Under the pieces are notes generated by a model. It was given only the letters and a program-made list of their open reading frames with translations. It had not been told where the DNA came from and searched no databases. This document shows, piece after piece, positions 27,752-37,216 of a stretch of DNA of 64,000 nucleotides. The DNA comes from Aeromonas bestiarum. Lineage in GTDB: Bacteria; Pseudomonadota; Gammaproteobacteria; Enterobacterales; Aeromonadaceae. A program made the position numbers and the translations under genes. Each line of letters begins with the position of its first letter. The first letter of the stretch is position 1. The stretch covers positions 609,653 through 673,652 of the forward strand of contig NZ_CDDA01000015.1 in NCBI RefSeq assembly GCF_000819745.1. The letters run 5' to 3'.

Positions 27752-29680
27752 TTATTCCTCCACTTTCTTTTGTCCGCGGGTCTGAACTTCCTGGGTCAAC
27801 AGAGCAACTAGCTCTTCAACAGGATAAGTGCCCAGGTCAGCCCCTTTACGAGTCCGTACTGCAATCTTACCGGCTTCAACTTCTTTATCGCCGCAGACCA
27901 GCATGAAAGGTACTCGCTTCAAAGTATGCTCGCGGATTTTAAAGCCAATCTTCTCATTTCTCAAGTCCGCTTTTGCGCGAAGACCCGCATCATTCAATGC
28001 TTTGGCTACTTTTACCGCATAATCGGCCTGATTATCTGTGATATTCATGACCACAGCCTGAGTCGGAGCCAACCAAGTCGGGAACAATCCGGCGTACTCT
28101 TCGGTCAGAATACCGATGAAACGCTCGAGTGAACCCAGAATGGCCCGGTGGATCATCACCGGTACGTGGCGTTCGTTGTCTTCACCCACATAAGTGGCAC
28201 CCAGACGTCCAGGCAGGGCGAAGTCGAGCTGCACGGTACCACACTGCCAAGCACGATCAAGGCAATCATGCAGGGTAAATTCGATCTTGGGACCGTAGAA
28301 GGCGCCCTCACCCGGCTGCAGATCGTACTTCAGACCGTTCAGCACCAGGGCTTCGGCCAGCGCCGCCTCGGCGCGATCCCAGGCCTCATCGGAGCCAATG
28401 CGCTGCTCGGGACGAGTCGAGAGCTTGACCACGATATTTTCAAAACCAAAGGTGCCGTAGACGTCATAGACCATACGGATACAGGCGGACACCTCTTCCA
28501 TGATCTGCTCTTCGGTACAGAAGATGTGAGCGTCATCCTGGGTAAAACCACGCACCCGCATCAAGCCGTGCAGGGAACCGGACGGCTCGTTGCGGTGGCA
28601 GGAGCCGAACTCGGCCATGCGCAGCGGCAGATCGCGGTAGGACTTCAGCCCCTGGTTGAAGATCTGCACGTGACCCGGGCAGTTCATCGGCTTGATGGCG
28701 TACTCGCGGTTTTCAGACTGGGTGGTGAACATGGCCTGGGCATACTTCTCCCAGTGACCTGAACGCTCCCACAGCACGCGATCCATCATGAAGGGACCCT
28801 TCACTTCCTGGTAGTCGTACTCTTTGAGCTTGCCGCGGATGAAGGTTTCCAGCTCACGGAAGATGGTCCAGCCATCGTTGTGCCAGAACACCATGCCGGG
28901 GGCTTCTTCCTGCATGTGATACAGGTCGAGCTGCTTGCCTATCTTGCGGTGGTCGCGCTTGGACGCCTCTTCCAGACGCTGCAGGTAGCCTTTGAGCTGC
29001 TTCTTGTCAGCCCAGGCTGTGCCGTAGATGCGCTGCAGCATCTTGTTGTTGGAATCGCCACGCCAGTAGGCGCCGGACATCTTCTGCAACTTGAAGTGGT
29101 GGCAGTGACGCATGTTGGGCACGTGCGGGCCGCGACACATGTCGACGTACTCTTCGTGATGATACAGACCAGGCTGGTCATCACGGGCAATATTCTGATC
29201 CAGGATCTCGACCTTGTAAGTCTCGCCACGGGCTTCGAACACGTCGCGTGCTTCCTGCCAGGAGACTCTCTTCTTGACGACGTCGTAATCCTTGGCGGCC
29301 AGCGCCAGCATGCGCTCTTCCAGGGCAGCCAGATCCTCGTCGGTCAGGGTACGATCCAGATCGATATCGTAGTAGAAACCGTTGTCGATGACGGGACCTA
29401 TGGCCATCTTGGTCTGGGGCCAGAGTTGCTTGATGGCATGACCCAGCAGGTGAGCACAGGAGTGGCGCAGTATGTCCAGACCTTCTTCGTCTTTGGCGGT
29501 GATGATGGCCAGGGAGGCATCGGCTTCGATCAGCTCGCAGGCATCCACCAGTTCACCGTTTACCCGACCGGCAATGCACGCCTTGGCGAGACCCGGACCT
29601 ATGTCCGCGGCCACGTCCATGACGGAAACGGAGTGGGCAAATTGACGTTGGCTGCCGTCAGGCAGAGTAATGATTGGCAT
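27752..29680 (-). CDS. thrS: Threonyl-tRNA synthetase
   Basis: 642 residues, equal to E. coli ThrS. It has an N-terminal TGS domain ([20 protein letters not shown]), an editing domain ([15 protein letters not shown], about residue 72), a class II catalytic core ([30 protein letters not shown] motif 2 region) and an HGTP anticodon-binding domain at the C-terminus. The ATG at 29680 fits the family; a 21-codon upstream extension does not. Its last codons carry the infC ribosome site. Confidence 0.97.
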   Translation of the reverse strand: MPIITLPDGSQRQFAHSVSVMDVAADIGPGLAKACIAGRVNGELVDACELIEADASLAIITAKDEEGLDILRHSCAHLLGHAIKQLWPQTKMAIGPVIDNGFYYDIDLDRTLTDEDLAALEERMLALAAKDYDVVKKRVSWQEARDVFEARGETYKVEILDQNIARDDQPGLYHHEEYVDMCRGPHVPNMRHCHHFKLQKMSGAYWRGDSNNKMLQRIYGTAWADKKQLKGYLQRLEEASKRDHRKIGKQLDLYHMQEEAPGMVFWHNDGWTIFRELETFIRGKLKEYDYQEVKGPFMMDRVLWERSGHWEKYAQAMFTTQSENREYAIKPMNCPGHVQIFNQGLKSYRDLPLRMAEFGSCHRNEPSGSLHGLMRVRGFTQDDAHIFCTEEQIMEEVSACIRMVYDVYGTFGFENIVVKLSTRPEQRIGSDEAWDRAEAALAEALVLNGLKYDLQPGEGAFYGPKIEFTLHDCLDRAWQCGTVQLDFALPGRLGATYVGEDNERHVPVMIHRAILGSLERFIGILTEEYAGLFPTWLAPTQAVVMNITDNQADYAVKVAKALNDAGLRAKADLRNEKIGFKIREHTLKRVPFMLVCGDKEVEAGKIAVRTRKGADLGTYPVEELVALLTQEVQTRGQKKVEE

Positions 29681-29915
29681 TGTGTGTTTCCTTGTACAGT
29701 GGTGCCCCCTACCAAAGGGCACATGCGGGATGGAAAAAATCATTCAAAAAAGGTGATGTTCTGGCTCTCCACAGCACTTTGCGAAGACACCCAGTGCCGC
29801 AAACAGCTTGCGTGACGGCACAAAGCAAACCAAAAACCGGACTATGCTACCAGAAGTAGGCGGGGCTGTATCGGGTTTGATGAGATTTTCTACAACCAAA
29901 TGAGGTGCTTGCCGG

Positions 29916-30503
29916 TTAGTCACCCAACAGGGGTTGCCAGTTGAAATCGAAGGTACTGCTCCCCTCCTCGACCAGTGCGAGCTCCTCCAACACCTTCAAT
30001 GCAAGCTTGTTGCCCTTTTGCGAGGCCTGATAGAGCCACTGCTTGGCCTGAGCCAGATCGACCCGGCCACTCACCCCCATCAGGTGCAGCACGCCGACTT
30101 TCAGCATGGCGGGCACGTCACCGTTGCGGGCCGCCAGCTCCATCCAGTGAAATGCCTGCCGCAGATCCCGCTTCACCCCGGCGCCGCGCAGATAGACCTC
30201 CGCCAGCCGGTACTGGCCGAAGGCATCGCCCGCCTGCGCCGACTGGCGATAGAGACTGATGGCCTGCTCCATGTCCTGCTCTGTGCCCTGCCCCACTTCA
30301 TGGCTCCAGCCCATCAGCGCCTGCGCGCGCGGGATCCCCTGCTCGGCCAGCGGTTGCCAGATCCTGGTCGCCGTCTCGAACTGGCCGCTGCGCCAGGCCC
30401 GGTTGGCCGATGCCAGCTCCTGCTCGGTCGAGAGCGGGATCAGCCGCCAGATGACCAGACCAAGCACTCCGATAAACAGCCAGCGGCAGGTGATGGGTTT
30501 CAT
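29916..30503 (-). CDS. Sel1-repeat protein with N-terminal membrane anchor
   Basis: 195 residues. An uncleaved or signal-like hydrophobic N-terminus (WLFIGVLGLVIWRLIPL) precedes three or four Sel1/TPR-like repeats, for example AQALMGWSHEVGQGTEQD, GQYRLAEVYLRGAGVKRD and AMLKVGVLHLMGVSGRVD (about 55-165). Such solenoids mediate protein-protein contacts in the periplasm. No partner is indicated by the neighbours, and the function is unknown. Confidence 0.8.
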   Translation of the reverse strand: MKPITCRWLFIGVLGLVIWRLIPLSTEQELASANRAWRSGQFETATRIWQPLAEQGIPRAQALMGWSHEVGQGTEQDMEQAISLYRQSAQAGDAFGQYRLAEVYLRGAGVKRDLRQAFHWMELAARNGDVPAMLKVGVLHLMGVSGRVDLAQAKQWLYQASQKGNKLALKVLEELALVEEGSSTFDFNWQPLLGD

Positions 30504-30646
30504 GATGATTTCCGTGATCCAGTTCGCATTTTGTCTATGTAAACGAAATGTAGCGCCGTGATCAAGCAGGAGATCCCGTTGACATGCTTTTTATGTCGGT
30601 ATGAATTGGCAGAGCTTGCATTTGGCAATGAGGGTCAGCATGATAA

Positions 30647-30662
30647 CTGTATATATAAACAG
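30647..30662 (+). promoter_or_regulatory. LexA box (SOS operator) upstream of radical SAM gene
   Basis: CTGTATATATAAACAG matches the E. coli LexA consensus CTGTATATATATACAG in 15 of 16 positions, including both invariant CTG/CAG ends. It ends 15 bases before the ATG at 30678, an ideal repressor position. Confidence 0.8.
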
Positions 30663-30677
30663 TATCAGTGCGAGACG

Positions 30678-31733
30678 ATGGCAGGACGAGGCAGCACCCA
30701 CAATATCGAGCATCGTTTCAGCGGCCCGCTGGTCGAGGCTGTCGACGATGGCTGGGCCCAAACCGAGTGGGAGGCAGCATTTGCCGCCACTGCTCCCCGC
30801 ACCGAGGTGAAGGAGATAACGGCACGCAGCATCATCAGCTACAACCGCTCACCGGATGTGCCCTTTGGTCGCTCCATCAACCCCTATCAGGGCTGCGAGC
30901 ATGGCTGCATCTACTGCTATGCCAGACCCAGTCACGCCTACCTGGAGCTCTCTCCAGGCCTCGACTTCGAGACCAGGCTGTTTGCCAAGCTAAATGCCGC
31001 CGAGCTGTTGCGCCGGGAGTTTGCCAAGCCAATCTATCAGCCAGAGACCATAGTGCTCGGCGCCAATACAGATCCCTATCAGCCCATCGAGCATCACTAT
31101 CGCCTCACCCGCGCCTTGCTGGAGGTGATGCTGGCCCACCGTCACCCGGTGGGCATCATCACCAAGAGCGCCATGATATTGCGCGACCTCGATCTGCTCG
31201 CCGAGCTGGCCCGGGAGGGTCTCTGCCAGGTGATGGTGTCGGTGACGACCTTGAATGAAACCCTGCGACGACAGCTGGAGCCCAGAGCCAGCACAGGCGC
31301 GGGTCGGCTCAAGGTGGTCGAGAAGCTGGCACAGGCCGGGGTGCCGGTCGGCGTGCTGGCGGCCCCCATGATCCCGCGCCTCAACGAGCCTGAGCTGGAG
31401 CAGATCATCAAGGCGGCGGCCGAGGCCGGTGCCCACTGCGCCGACTACATACTGCTGCGATTGCCCCACGAGCTGACCACCCTGTTCAGCGACTGGCTGG
31501 AGGAACACTACCCCAGCCAGAAGGAGGCCATCCTGAACCAGCTGCGGGCCAGTCGGGATGGCGGGCTCAACAGCCCCGCCTTTGGCACCCGCATGCGCGG
31601 TGAAGGCCAGTTTGCCGACTTGCTCGCCCAGCGCTTTCGGCTCATCAGCAAGCGCCTGGGCTTGGGCAAGCGCCATCTTCAGCTGCGGCGGGACGGCTTC
31701 ATTCGCCCGGGCGAACAACTGCGGCTGTTCTGA
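30678..31733 (+). CDS. PA0069-family radical SAM protein, probably SOS-controlled
   Basis: 351 residues. The radical SAM motif is GCEHGCIYCYAR (CxxxCxxC, about residues 69-80). The N-terminus MAGRGSTHNIEHRF fits the PA0069/Rv2578c family start (KGRGA..N..RF). A distant similarity to spore photoproduct lyase is known for this family, but its reaction is not established. The ATG at 30678 is chosen on this homology and because the LexA box lies just before it; a 40-codon longer frame would run through the operator. It is monocistronic. Confidence 0.85.
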   Translation: MAGRGSTHNIEHRFSGPLVEAVDDGWAQTEWEAAFAATAPRTEVKEITARSIISYNRSPDVPFGRSINPYQGCEHGCIYCYARPSHAYLELSPGLDFETRLFAKLNAAELLRREFAKPIYQPETIVLGANTDPYQPIEHHYRLTRALLEVMLAHRHPVGIITKSAMILRDLDLLAELAREGLCQVMVSVTTLNETLRRQLEPRASTGAGRLKVVEKLAQAGVPVGVLAAPMIPRLNEPELEQIIKAAAEAGAHCADYILLRLPHELTTLFSDWLEEHYPSQKEAILNQLRASRDGGLNSPAFGTRMRGEGQFADLLAQRFRLISKRLGLGKRHLQLRRDGFIRPGEQLRLF

Positions 31734-31811
31734 GCGCCCCGACAGCGTCAACCGCGCTCACAACGCCTCCCCTTCGCCGGTACACCACAAACCATGCTGA
31801 CGAGCAGGGCC

Positions 31812-31982
31812 TCACCCCCTTGGCCGAGGCGAGTGCGTGGCCTTGCCCTGGGCGATCAATTCGGCGGGCAGTCGTGCCGGCTCATGGGCCACTTCGTCCT
31901 CATGCTCCCCTGCCAGCGACGCTGGTTGATGTTCGCCCCATACCCGGCTCCACCAGATCTCCCACATTACCCAGCTAGTCAT
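31812..31982 (-). CDS. Possible small hypothetical protein (56 residues)
   Basis: A short frame, MTSWVMWEIWWSRVWGEH at its N-terminus, is preceded by a good Shine-Dalgarno (CAGGAG, about 7 bases before the ATG). It is rich in Trp at the start and charged afterwards. I recognise no family. A longer version beginning further upstream lacks a better ribosome site. It could also be chance coding in a GC-rich spacer. Confidence 0.4.
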   Translation of the reverse strand: MTSWVMWEIWWSRVWGEHQPASLAGEHEDEVAHEPARLPAELIAQGKATHSPRPRG

Positions 31983-32211
31983 AAGGTGCTCCTGTTTGAT
32001 GGCTGCGCGTCGCAGTCTGTTGAGTGCGACAGGGGCAAGCTTGGCCGCATCCCATGACAGGGGGATGACGCAGGCATGATGAATTGAGGACAAGGAAACA
32101 AGGAGGAGTGCAGTCATGCTCGCGGTGCGCGTGATCAGCGACGCGTGCGGCAACAGGATCAGGCTGACCCATCAGACTGGGGGCGCGCGGCCAGAGACAA
32201 ACGGCAGCAAC
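31983..32211. other. Spacer between the possible small gene and the gyrA terminator, nothing supported
   Basis: I see no gene with family resemblance. A plus-strand frame from 32116 has an AGGAGG-like site but runs straight through the gyrA terminator. Confidence 0.5.
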
Positions 32212-32241
32212 AAAAAGAGCGACCCTGGGGTCGCTCTTTTT
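32212..32241. terminator. Terminator after gyrA
   Basis: AAAAAGAGCGACCC, TG, GGGTCGCTCTTTTT: a perfect 14-bp stem with a 2-nt centre, 20 bases past the gyrA stop. The core matches two other terminators in the window. Confidence 0.92.
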
Positions 32242-32260
32242 CATGGAGGCAGACGCGCGA

Positions 32261-35056
32261 TTATTCGTCGCTCGCTGCACCCTCTTCAGTGGACCCTTCA
32301 GTGGATCCTGCATCGGCAGAGCCGGCATCTGGCGCGGTATCTGTGCCTTCGGACACCTCACCGTCAACGGCCACGATGTCGTTCTCTTCCTCGTCGCTCT
32401 CGGCGATACGCTGCAGGCCGACGACTGTCTCGTCTTCACCGGTACGGATCAGACGCACACCGCCGGTGTTACGGCCTATGACGCTCACCTCGGCGACGCG
32501 AGTACGGACCAGGGTGCCGCCATTGGTGATCAGCATGATCTGGTCGGTATCTTCGACCTGGATCGCATCGATCACCTTGCCGTTACGCTCGTCCACCTTG
32601 ATGGAGCGAACGCCCTGGGTACCACGGCTCTTGGTCGGGTACTCGGTCAGCGCGGTACGCTTGCCGTAACCGTTCTCGGTGGCGGTCAGGATGGCACCCT
32701 CGCCACGGGGGACGATCAGGGAAACCACCTTGTCACCGTTGAGCAGGCGGATACCACGAACCCCACCGGCGGTACGGCCCATGGGACGTACGCCCTTGAA
32801 GGTACCCTTGCTTTCGGTGCCTTCGCCGTTGTCGCTGCCATCGTCGTCGTTGCCGGCGTCAATGACACTCTCGTCATCCCCGTCGACATCATCGCTGGCA
32901 TCGGCATCGGCTGCATCGGCGCGGCCGCTGCCTTCATTGAAACGAACCACCTTGCCCGCATCGGAGAACAGCATGATCTCGTTGCTGCCATCTGTGATAT
33001 CCACCCCGATCAGCTCATCACCCTCTTTGAGGTTGATGGCACGAATGCCGGAGGAGAGCGGACGGCTGAACGCAGACAGGCTGGTTTTCTTCACGGTACC
33101 GTCGGCGGTGGCGAAGAAGACATACTTGTCGTCGGCATACTCTTTGACCGGCAGGATGGCGGTGATGCGCTCACCCTCTTCCAGCGGCAGCAAGTTGATG
33201 ATCGGACGACCACGGGCGCCACGGGACGCCTCCGGCAGCTGATACACCTTGAGCCAGTAGACCTTGCCACGGGTGGAGAAGCACAGAATGGTGTCGTGGG
33301 TGTTGGCCACCAGCAGACGTTCCACAAAGTCCTCTTCCTTGATCCGGGTAGCCGACTTGCCACGACCACCACGACGCTGGGCCTCGTAGTCGGTCAGCGG
33401 CTGGTACTTCACATAACCCTGGTGAGACAGGGTCACGACCACGTCTTCCGGGGTGATCAGATCTTCGATGTTGATCTCGGCGCTGGAGGCGCTGATCTCG
33501 GTGCGACGCGCGTCGCCATACTGCTCGCGCACGGCCAGCAGCTCATCGCGGATCACTTCCATCAGCCGTTCCGGGCTTGCCAGGATGAACAGCAGCTCGG
33601 CGATCAGATCCAGCAGAGATTGGTACTCTTCCAGGATCTTCTCGTGCTCGAGGCCGGTCAGCTTGTGCAGACGCAGATCCAGGATGGCCTGGGCCTGCTG
33701 TTCGGTCAGGAAGTATTGACCTTCACGGATGCCGAACTCCGGCTCCAGCCACTCGGGGCGGGCCGCGTCGTCGCCTGCCTTTTCCAGCATGCCGGCCACG
33801 TTGCCGAGTTCCCAACCGCGGGCAACCAGCTTGGCCTTGGCGTCAGCCGGGGTATCGGAGTGACGGATCAGCTCTATGATGGGGTCTATGTTGGCCAGCG
33901 CCACCGCCAGACCTTCCAGGATGTGAGCCCGATCCCGCGCCTTGCGCAGTTCGAACACGGTCCGGCGGGTCACTACCTCGCGGCGGTGCAGCAGGAACGC
34001 ATCCAGAATGTCTTTAAGGTTCATCACCTTGGGCTGGTTGTTATCGAGCGCCACCATGTTGATGCCGAACGTGGTCTGCAGCTGGGTGTGCTTGTAGAGA
34101 TTGTTCAGCACAATCTCGCCAGACTCGCCACGTTTGATCTCGATAACGATGCGCATGCCGTCCTTGTCGGACTCATCGCGCAGGGCACTGATGCCCTCGA
34201 CTTTCTTCTCTTTGACCAGCTCGGCGATCTTCTCGATCAGCCGCGCCTTGTTCACCTGATAAGGCAGCTCGTGAACCAGAATGGTCTCGCGACCCGTCTT
34301 GTCGTCCACTTCCACTTCGGCCTTGGCGCGCACATAGACGGAGCCGCGACCGGTGCGGTAAGCCTGCACTATGCCGGCGCGACCGTTGATGATGGCGCCA
34401 GTGGGGAAATCAGGCCCTGTGATATAGGTCATCAACTCATCGATGGTGAGATCGCTATTTTCGATCAGCGCCAGACAGCCGTTGACTATCTCGGTGAGGT
34501 TGTGAGGAGGAATGTTGGTCGCCATGCCCACCGCGATACCGGATGAGCCGTTGACCAGCAGGTTGGGCACCTTGGTGGGCATGACAGCCGGGATCATCTC
34601 GGTACCGTCGTAGTTCGGTACCCAGTCCACTGTCTCTTTGTCCAGATCGGCCAGCAGCTCGTGGGAGATGCGGGCCATCCGCACTTCGGTGTAACGCATG
34701 GCGGCGGCGCTGTCGCCGTCGACCGAACCGAAGTTGCCCTGACCATCGACCAGCATGTAGCGCATGGAGAAATCCTGCGCCAAGCGGACAATGGTGTCAT
34801 ACACGGCACTGTCGCCGTGCGGGTGGTATTTACCAATTACGTCACCGACCACACGGGCCGATTTTTTATAGGGCTTGTTCCAGTCGTTCCCCAACTCGTT
34901 CATAGCAAACAGAACGCGGCGGTGAACCGGTTTCAAGCCATCACGCACATCCGGCAGAGCTCGTCCTACGATCACGCTCATGGCGTAATCAAGATAGGAA
35001 CTCTTGAGCTCTTCTTCGATGTTGATCGGCGTGATCTCTCTGGCCAGATCGCTCAT
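32261..35056 (-). CDS. gyrA: DNA gyrase subunit A
   Basis: 931 residues, about 55 longer than E. coli GyrA. The N-terminal breakage-reunion domain carries the quinolone-resistance region [13 protein letters not shown] with Ser83 and Asp87, the susceptible wild-type residues, and the active Tyr in [10 protein letters not shown] (Y122). The C-terminal beta-pinwheel has the GyrA box QRRGGRGK. An Asp/Ser/Glu-rich insertion (about residues 708-748) lies inside the pinwheel, and the C-terminal tail is also acidic ([15 protein letters not shown]). With GyrB it introduces negative supercoils. It is divergent from ubiG across about 200 bp. Confidence 0.97.
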   Translation of the reverse strand: MSDLAREITPINIEEELKSSYLDYAMSVIVGRALPDVRDGLKPVHRRVLFAMNELGNDWNKPYKKSARVVGDVIGKYHPHGDSAVYDTIVRLAQDFSMRYMLVDGQGNFGSVDGDSAAAMRYTEVRMARISHELLADLDKETVDWVPNYDGTEMIPAVMPTKVPNLLVNGSSGIAVGMATNIPPHNLTEIVNGCLALIENSDLTIDELMTYITGPDFPTGAIINGRAGIVQAYRTGRGSVYVRAKAEVEVDDKTGRETILVHELPYQVNKARLIEKIAELVKEKKVEGISALRDESDKDGMRIVIEIKRGESGEIVLNNLYKHTQLQTTFGINMVALDNNQPKVMNLKDILDAFLLHRREVVTRRTVFELRKARDRAHILEGLAVALANIDPIIELIRHSDTPADAKAKLVARGWELGNVAGMLEKAGDDAARPEWLEPEFGIREGQYFLTEQQAQAILDLRLHKLTGLEHEKILEEYQSLLDLIAELLFILASPERLMEVIRDELLAVREQYGDARRTEISASSAEINIEDLITPEDVVVTLSHQGYVKYQPLTDYEAQRRGGRGKSATRIKEEDFVERLLVANTHDTILCFSTRGKVYWLKVYQLPEASRGARGRPIINLLPLEEGERITAILPVKEYADDKYVFFATADGTVKKTSLSAFSRPLSSGIRAINLKEGDELIGVDITDGSNEIMLFSDAGKVVRFNEGSGRADAADADASDDVDGDDESVIDAGNDDDGSDNGEGTESKGTFKGVRPMGRTAGGVRGIRLLNGDKVVSLIVPRGEGAILTATENGYGKRTALTEYPTKSRGTQGVRSIKVDERNGKVIDAIQVEDTDQIMLITNGGTLVRTRVAEVSVIGRNTGGVRLIRTGEDETVVGLQRIAESDEEENDIVAVDGEVSEGTDTAPDAGSADAGSTEGSTEEGAASDE

Positions 35057-35183
35057 AGAAAGCCTTAATCCCTAATTAGTTGTTCTTTGGCTTAAACAGC
35101 GCGCCATGGTAACACACTGAGCCAAATACCTTAAGCCACAAATCCGGGTAACAAGTCGGGCTGGTGTGACAAAGTGTGTCCGT

Positions 35184-35189
35184 TATAAT
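35184..35189 (+). promoter_or_regulatory. -10 element for ubiG
   Basis: A perfect TATAAT lies 68 bases upstream of the ubiG ATG. The -35 is not clear. Confidence 0.5.
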
Positions 35190-35257
35190 GCCCGCCAGGA
35201 CAATAGATTGCGCCCAAGTCTTGCTACCTGCGCGCCCTGCCACAGGATCATCAAAAC

Positions 35258-35974
35258 ATGAATAGTGATGCCAATGTCGATCTGACAGAAATCGCCAAAT
35301 TTGAAGCCATCGCCTCCCGCTGGTGGGACATGGAGGGCGAATTCAAGCCACTGCATCAAATCAATCCGGTGCGCCTTGACTGGATCATCGACAAGAGCGG
35401 CGGCCTGTTTGGCAAGCACATCCTCGACATCGGCTGCGGGGGCGGCATTCTCTCCGAGAGCATGGCCCGGCGCGGTGCCCGCGTCACCGGCATCGACATG
35501 GGCAAGGAGCCCCTCGGCGTCGCCCGCCTGCACGCCCTCGAGCAGGGGGTGGAACTCCAGTACCAGCAGATGACGGCGGAGGAGCACGCCGGCCAGGCCC
35601 CTGGCCAGTATGACGTGGTCACCTGCATGGAGATGCTGGAGCATGTGCCGGATCCGGCTTCTGTGCTGCGCGCCATCGCGACCCTGGTGCGCCCGGGCGG
35701 ACGAGTGTTCGTCTCCACCATCAACCGCAACCCGAAAGCCTACCTGATGATGATCCTGGGGGCCGAATACCTGATGAAGATGGTCCCCAAGGGTACCCAT
35801 GATCACAAGAAGTTCATCACCCCGGCCGAACTGTGTCGCATGGGTGAAGCGGCGGGCCTGCTGGTGCGGGACATGAGCGGCGTGCACTATTCGCCGCTGA
35901 CCGGCCAGTTCAAGCTCGGCAAGAACGTCGACGTCAACTACATGGTGGAGTTCATCCGCCCGGAGCAAGGCTGA
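35258..35974 (+). CDS. ubiG: Ubiquinone biosynthesis O-methyltransferase UbiG
   Basis: 238 residues. The SAM-binding motif I is [15 protein letters not shown] (about 48-62), and the N-terminus [23 protein letters not shown] is diagnostic of UbiG. It performs both O-methylation steps of ubiquinone synthesis. It overlaps the next gene by one base (TGATG). The gyrA-ubiG divergent arrangement is as in E. coli. Confidence 0.97.
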   Translation: MNSDANVDLTEIAKFEAIASRWWDMEGEFKPLHQINPVRLDWIIDKSGGLFGKHILDIGCGGGILSESMARRGARVTGIDMGKEPLGVARLHALEQGVELQYQQMTAEEHAGQAPGQYDVVTCMEMLEHVPDPASVLRAIATLVRPGGRVFVSTINRNPKAYLMMILGAEYLMKMVPKGTHDHKKFITPAELCRMGEAAGLLVRDMSGVHYSPLTGQFKLGKNVDVNYMVEFIRPEQG

Positions 35975-36660
35975 TGAGCGACTCTCACCCGGCGCCGCTG
36001 CGCTGCGTGCTGTTTGATCTCGACGGCACATTGCTCGACACGGCTCCCGATCTGGGCGCCGCCGTCAACCATGTGCTGGTGAGCGAAGGCTTTGCCCCGC
36101 TCTCCGAGGCCATCATCCGCCAGACCACCTCCCACGGCGCGCTCGGGCTGCTCAGGGCCGGGCTTGGCGATGAGCTGCTCGAGGAGCTGGGCGCCACGCG
36201 CCTGCGCACCGCCCTGCTCGACTTCTACGCCGCCCACCTGTGCGTCGGCACCCGCCCCTATGAGGGCATGCTGGATCTCATCGAATGGCTGGACGAACGG
36301 GCCCTGCCCTGGGGCATAGTCACCAACAAGCCGGGGTTTCTCACCGAGCCGCTGCTGGCGGCCCTGCCCGAGCTTGCCAGCTGCGGCGTCACCGTCAGTG
36401 CCGATACCCTGCCGGTGCGCAAGCCAGACCCTGCCCCCATGTACTTTGCCTGCGAGCAACTGGGCGTCGACGCCGCCCACTGCCTCTACGTGGGGGATCA
36501 CGTGCGTGACATAGAGGCCGGCCGCAATGCGGGCATGCGCACCGCAGTCGCGGGTTGGGGTTATCTGAGCGATGACGAGGATCCCGCCGACTGGGGCGCG
36601 GATCTGCACTTCGATACCGTGCAGGCCCTGCACCACTGGCTGCGTTACGAGGTAGCCTGA
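35974..36660 (+). CDS. HAD-superfamily phosphatase, MupP/Gph-like
   Basis: 228 residues with all HAD motifs: motif I LFDLDGTLLDTAPDLG (catalytic Asp about 15 and 17), motif II VTNKPG, motif III KPDPAPMYFAC and motif IV YVGDHVRDIEAGRNAGM. The C-terminal GYLSDDEDPADWGAD resembles Pseudomonas MupP (N-acetylmuramic acid 6-phosphate phosphatase), which is also encoded next to ubiG there. General phosphoglycolate phosphatase activity is the alternative. It is translationally coupled to ubiG. Confidence 0.85.
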   Translation: MSDSHPAPLRCVLFDLDGTLLDTAPDLGAAVNHVLVSEGFAPLSEAIIRQTTSHGALGLLRAGLGDELLEELGATRLRTALLDFYAAHLCVGTRPYEGMLDLIEWLDERALPWGIVTNKPGFLTEPLLAALPELASCGVTVSADTLPVRKPDPAPMYFACEQLGVDAAHCLYVGDHVRDIEAGRNAGMRTAVAGWGYLSDDEDPADWGADLHFDTVQALHHWLRYEVA

Positions 36661-36714
36661 CCCATGATCCGCCGGGTCACAGGCATTGATGGATCATAAA
36701 GGCAGCTTTATTGC

Positions 36715-36801
36715 TAATAGGCACCCATATGAACACCAACATATGGATGTTCGTCGGTACGCCAGGATGCGATGGGAGATCAGGAGTGATCTCCCGTTTT
36801 T
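36715..36801 (+). ncRNA. Candidate small RNA or long 3' UTR ending in a strong terminator
   Basis: A weak sigma-70-like promoter (TTGATG 36686-36691, 17-bp spacer, TATTGC 36709-36714) precedes an 80-90 nt stretch. That stretch has an inverted repeat CCATATG-N8-CATATGG (36725-36746) and ends in the terminator at 36774-36801. It begins well after the phosphatase stop. It may instead be only the 3' UTR of ubiG and its neighbour. Confidence 0.25.
36774..36801 (+). terminator. Terminator downstream of the ubiG unit
   Basis: GGGAGATCA (36774-36782), GGAG, TGATCTCCC (36787-36795) followed by GTTTTT. Perfect 9-bp stem. Confidence 0.88.
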
Positions 36802-37024
36802 GCCGTTTGGCAACCGCTAACACACTGGGACAGGACACCTTTTGACCCTTGCTGCACAAGGGATAACCAGACTGAATTTGCTAGTAAAAACACCCCGTTT
36901 TCGCAAGCAAAAAAAGTTATTTAAATTTTCCATGTTCGATCATCAGACTTGCATTTACCGGATCGGACGCATGAAAACCCACTCACTGTGAGCATCCACT
37001 AACCTGGGTCGCGACACCCACAAT

Positions 37025-37051
37025 TTATCCACAGCTAATGCCTTATCCACA
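37025..37051 (+). promoter_or_regulatory. Two DnaA boxes upstream of nrdA
   Basis: Perfect TTATCCACA at 37025-37033 and 37043-37051, same orientation, 18 bp apart. In E. coli the nrdAB promoter is DnaA-controlled, so coupling of dNTP supply to replication initiation is likely. Confidence 0.8.
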
Positions 37052-37070
37052 GATTGCAAAGCCGGGTAGA

Positions 37071-37117
37071 CCTCACTATCTTGTAGCTCGAACTTAAAAT
37101 AACACTATATCTTGTGA
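37071..37117 (+). promoter_or_regulatory. Pair of NrdR boxes upstream of nrdA
   Basis: ACACTATATCTTGTGA (37102-37117) fits the NrdR box well. A weaker copy CCTCACTATCTTGTAG lies at 37071-37086, exactly 31 bp upstream, the spacing typical of NrdR box pairs. They overlap the likely promoter, as expected for repression when dATP is high. Confidence 0.7.
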
Positions 37118-37216
37118 TTCATCGCACAATACGCCCCCACCTCCCGCAGCCGATCACGGCCAGGAGGTCAAGGCCGTGCGATGGTTTTTCGGGAATCAAC
37201 TAAAGGTCATCAGCCA

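Larger units (their letters stand above)
36802..37216 (+). promoter_or_regulatory. nrdAB upstream regulatory region
   Basis: A 415-bp stretch without a gene. It contains two perfect DnaA boxes (37025-37033, 37043-37051), two NrdR-type boxes 31 bp apart (37071-37086, 37102-37117) and a possible promoter TTGCAA (37054-37059)-N17-TATCTT (37077-37082). Short palindromes of unknown role occur at 36982-36992 (CTCACTGTGAG) and 37008-37015 (GTCGCGAC). The left part is unusually AT-rich. Confidence 0.7.

Noticed and set aside
32116-32481. 121-codon plus-strand frame with a good Shine-Dalgarno
   Set aside because: Runs through the gyrA terminator and into the gyrA 3' end; no family resemblance.
32243-34546. 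767-codon plus-strand open frame
   Set aside because: Antisense of gyrA, low-complexity composition, no ribosome site.
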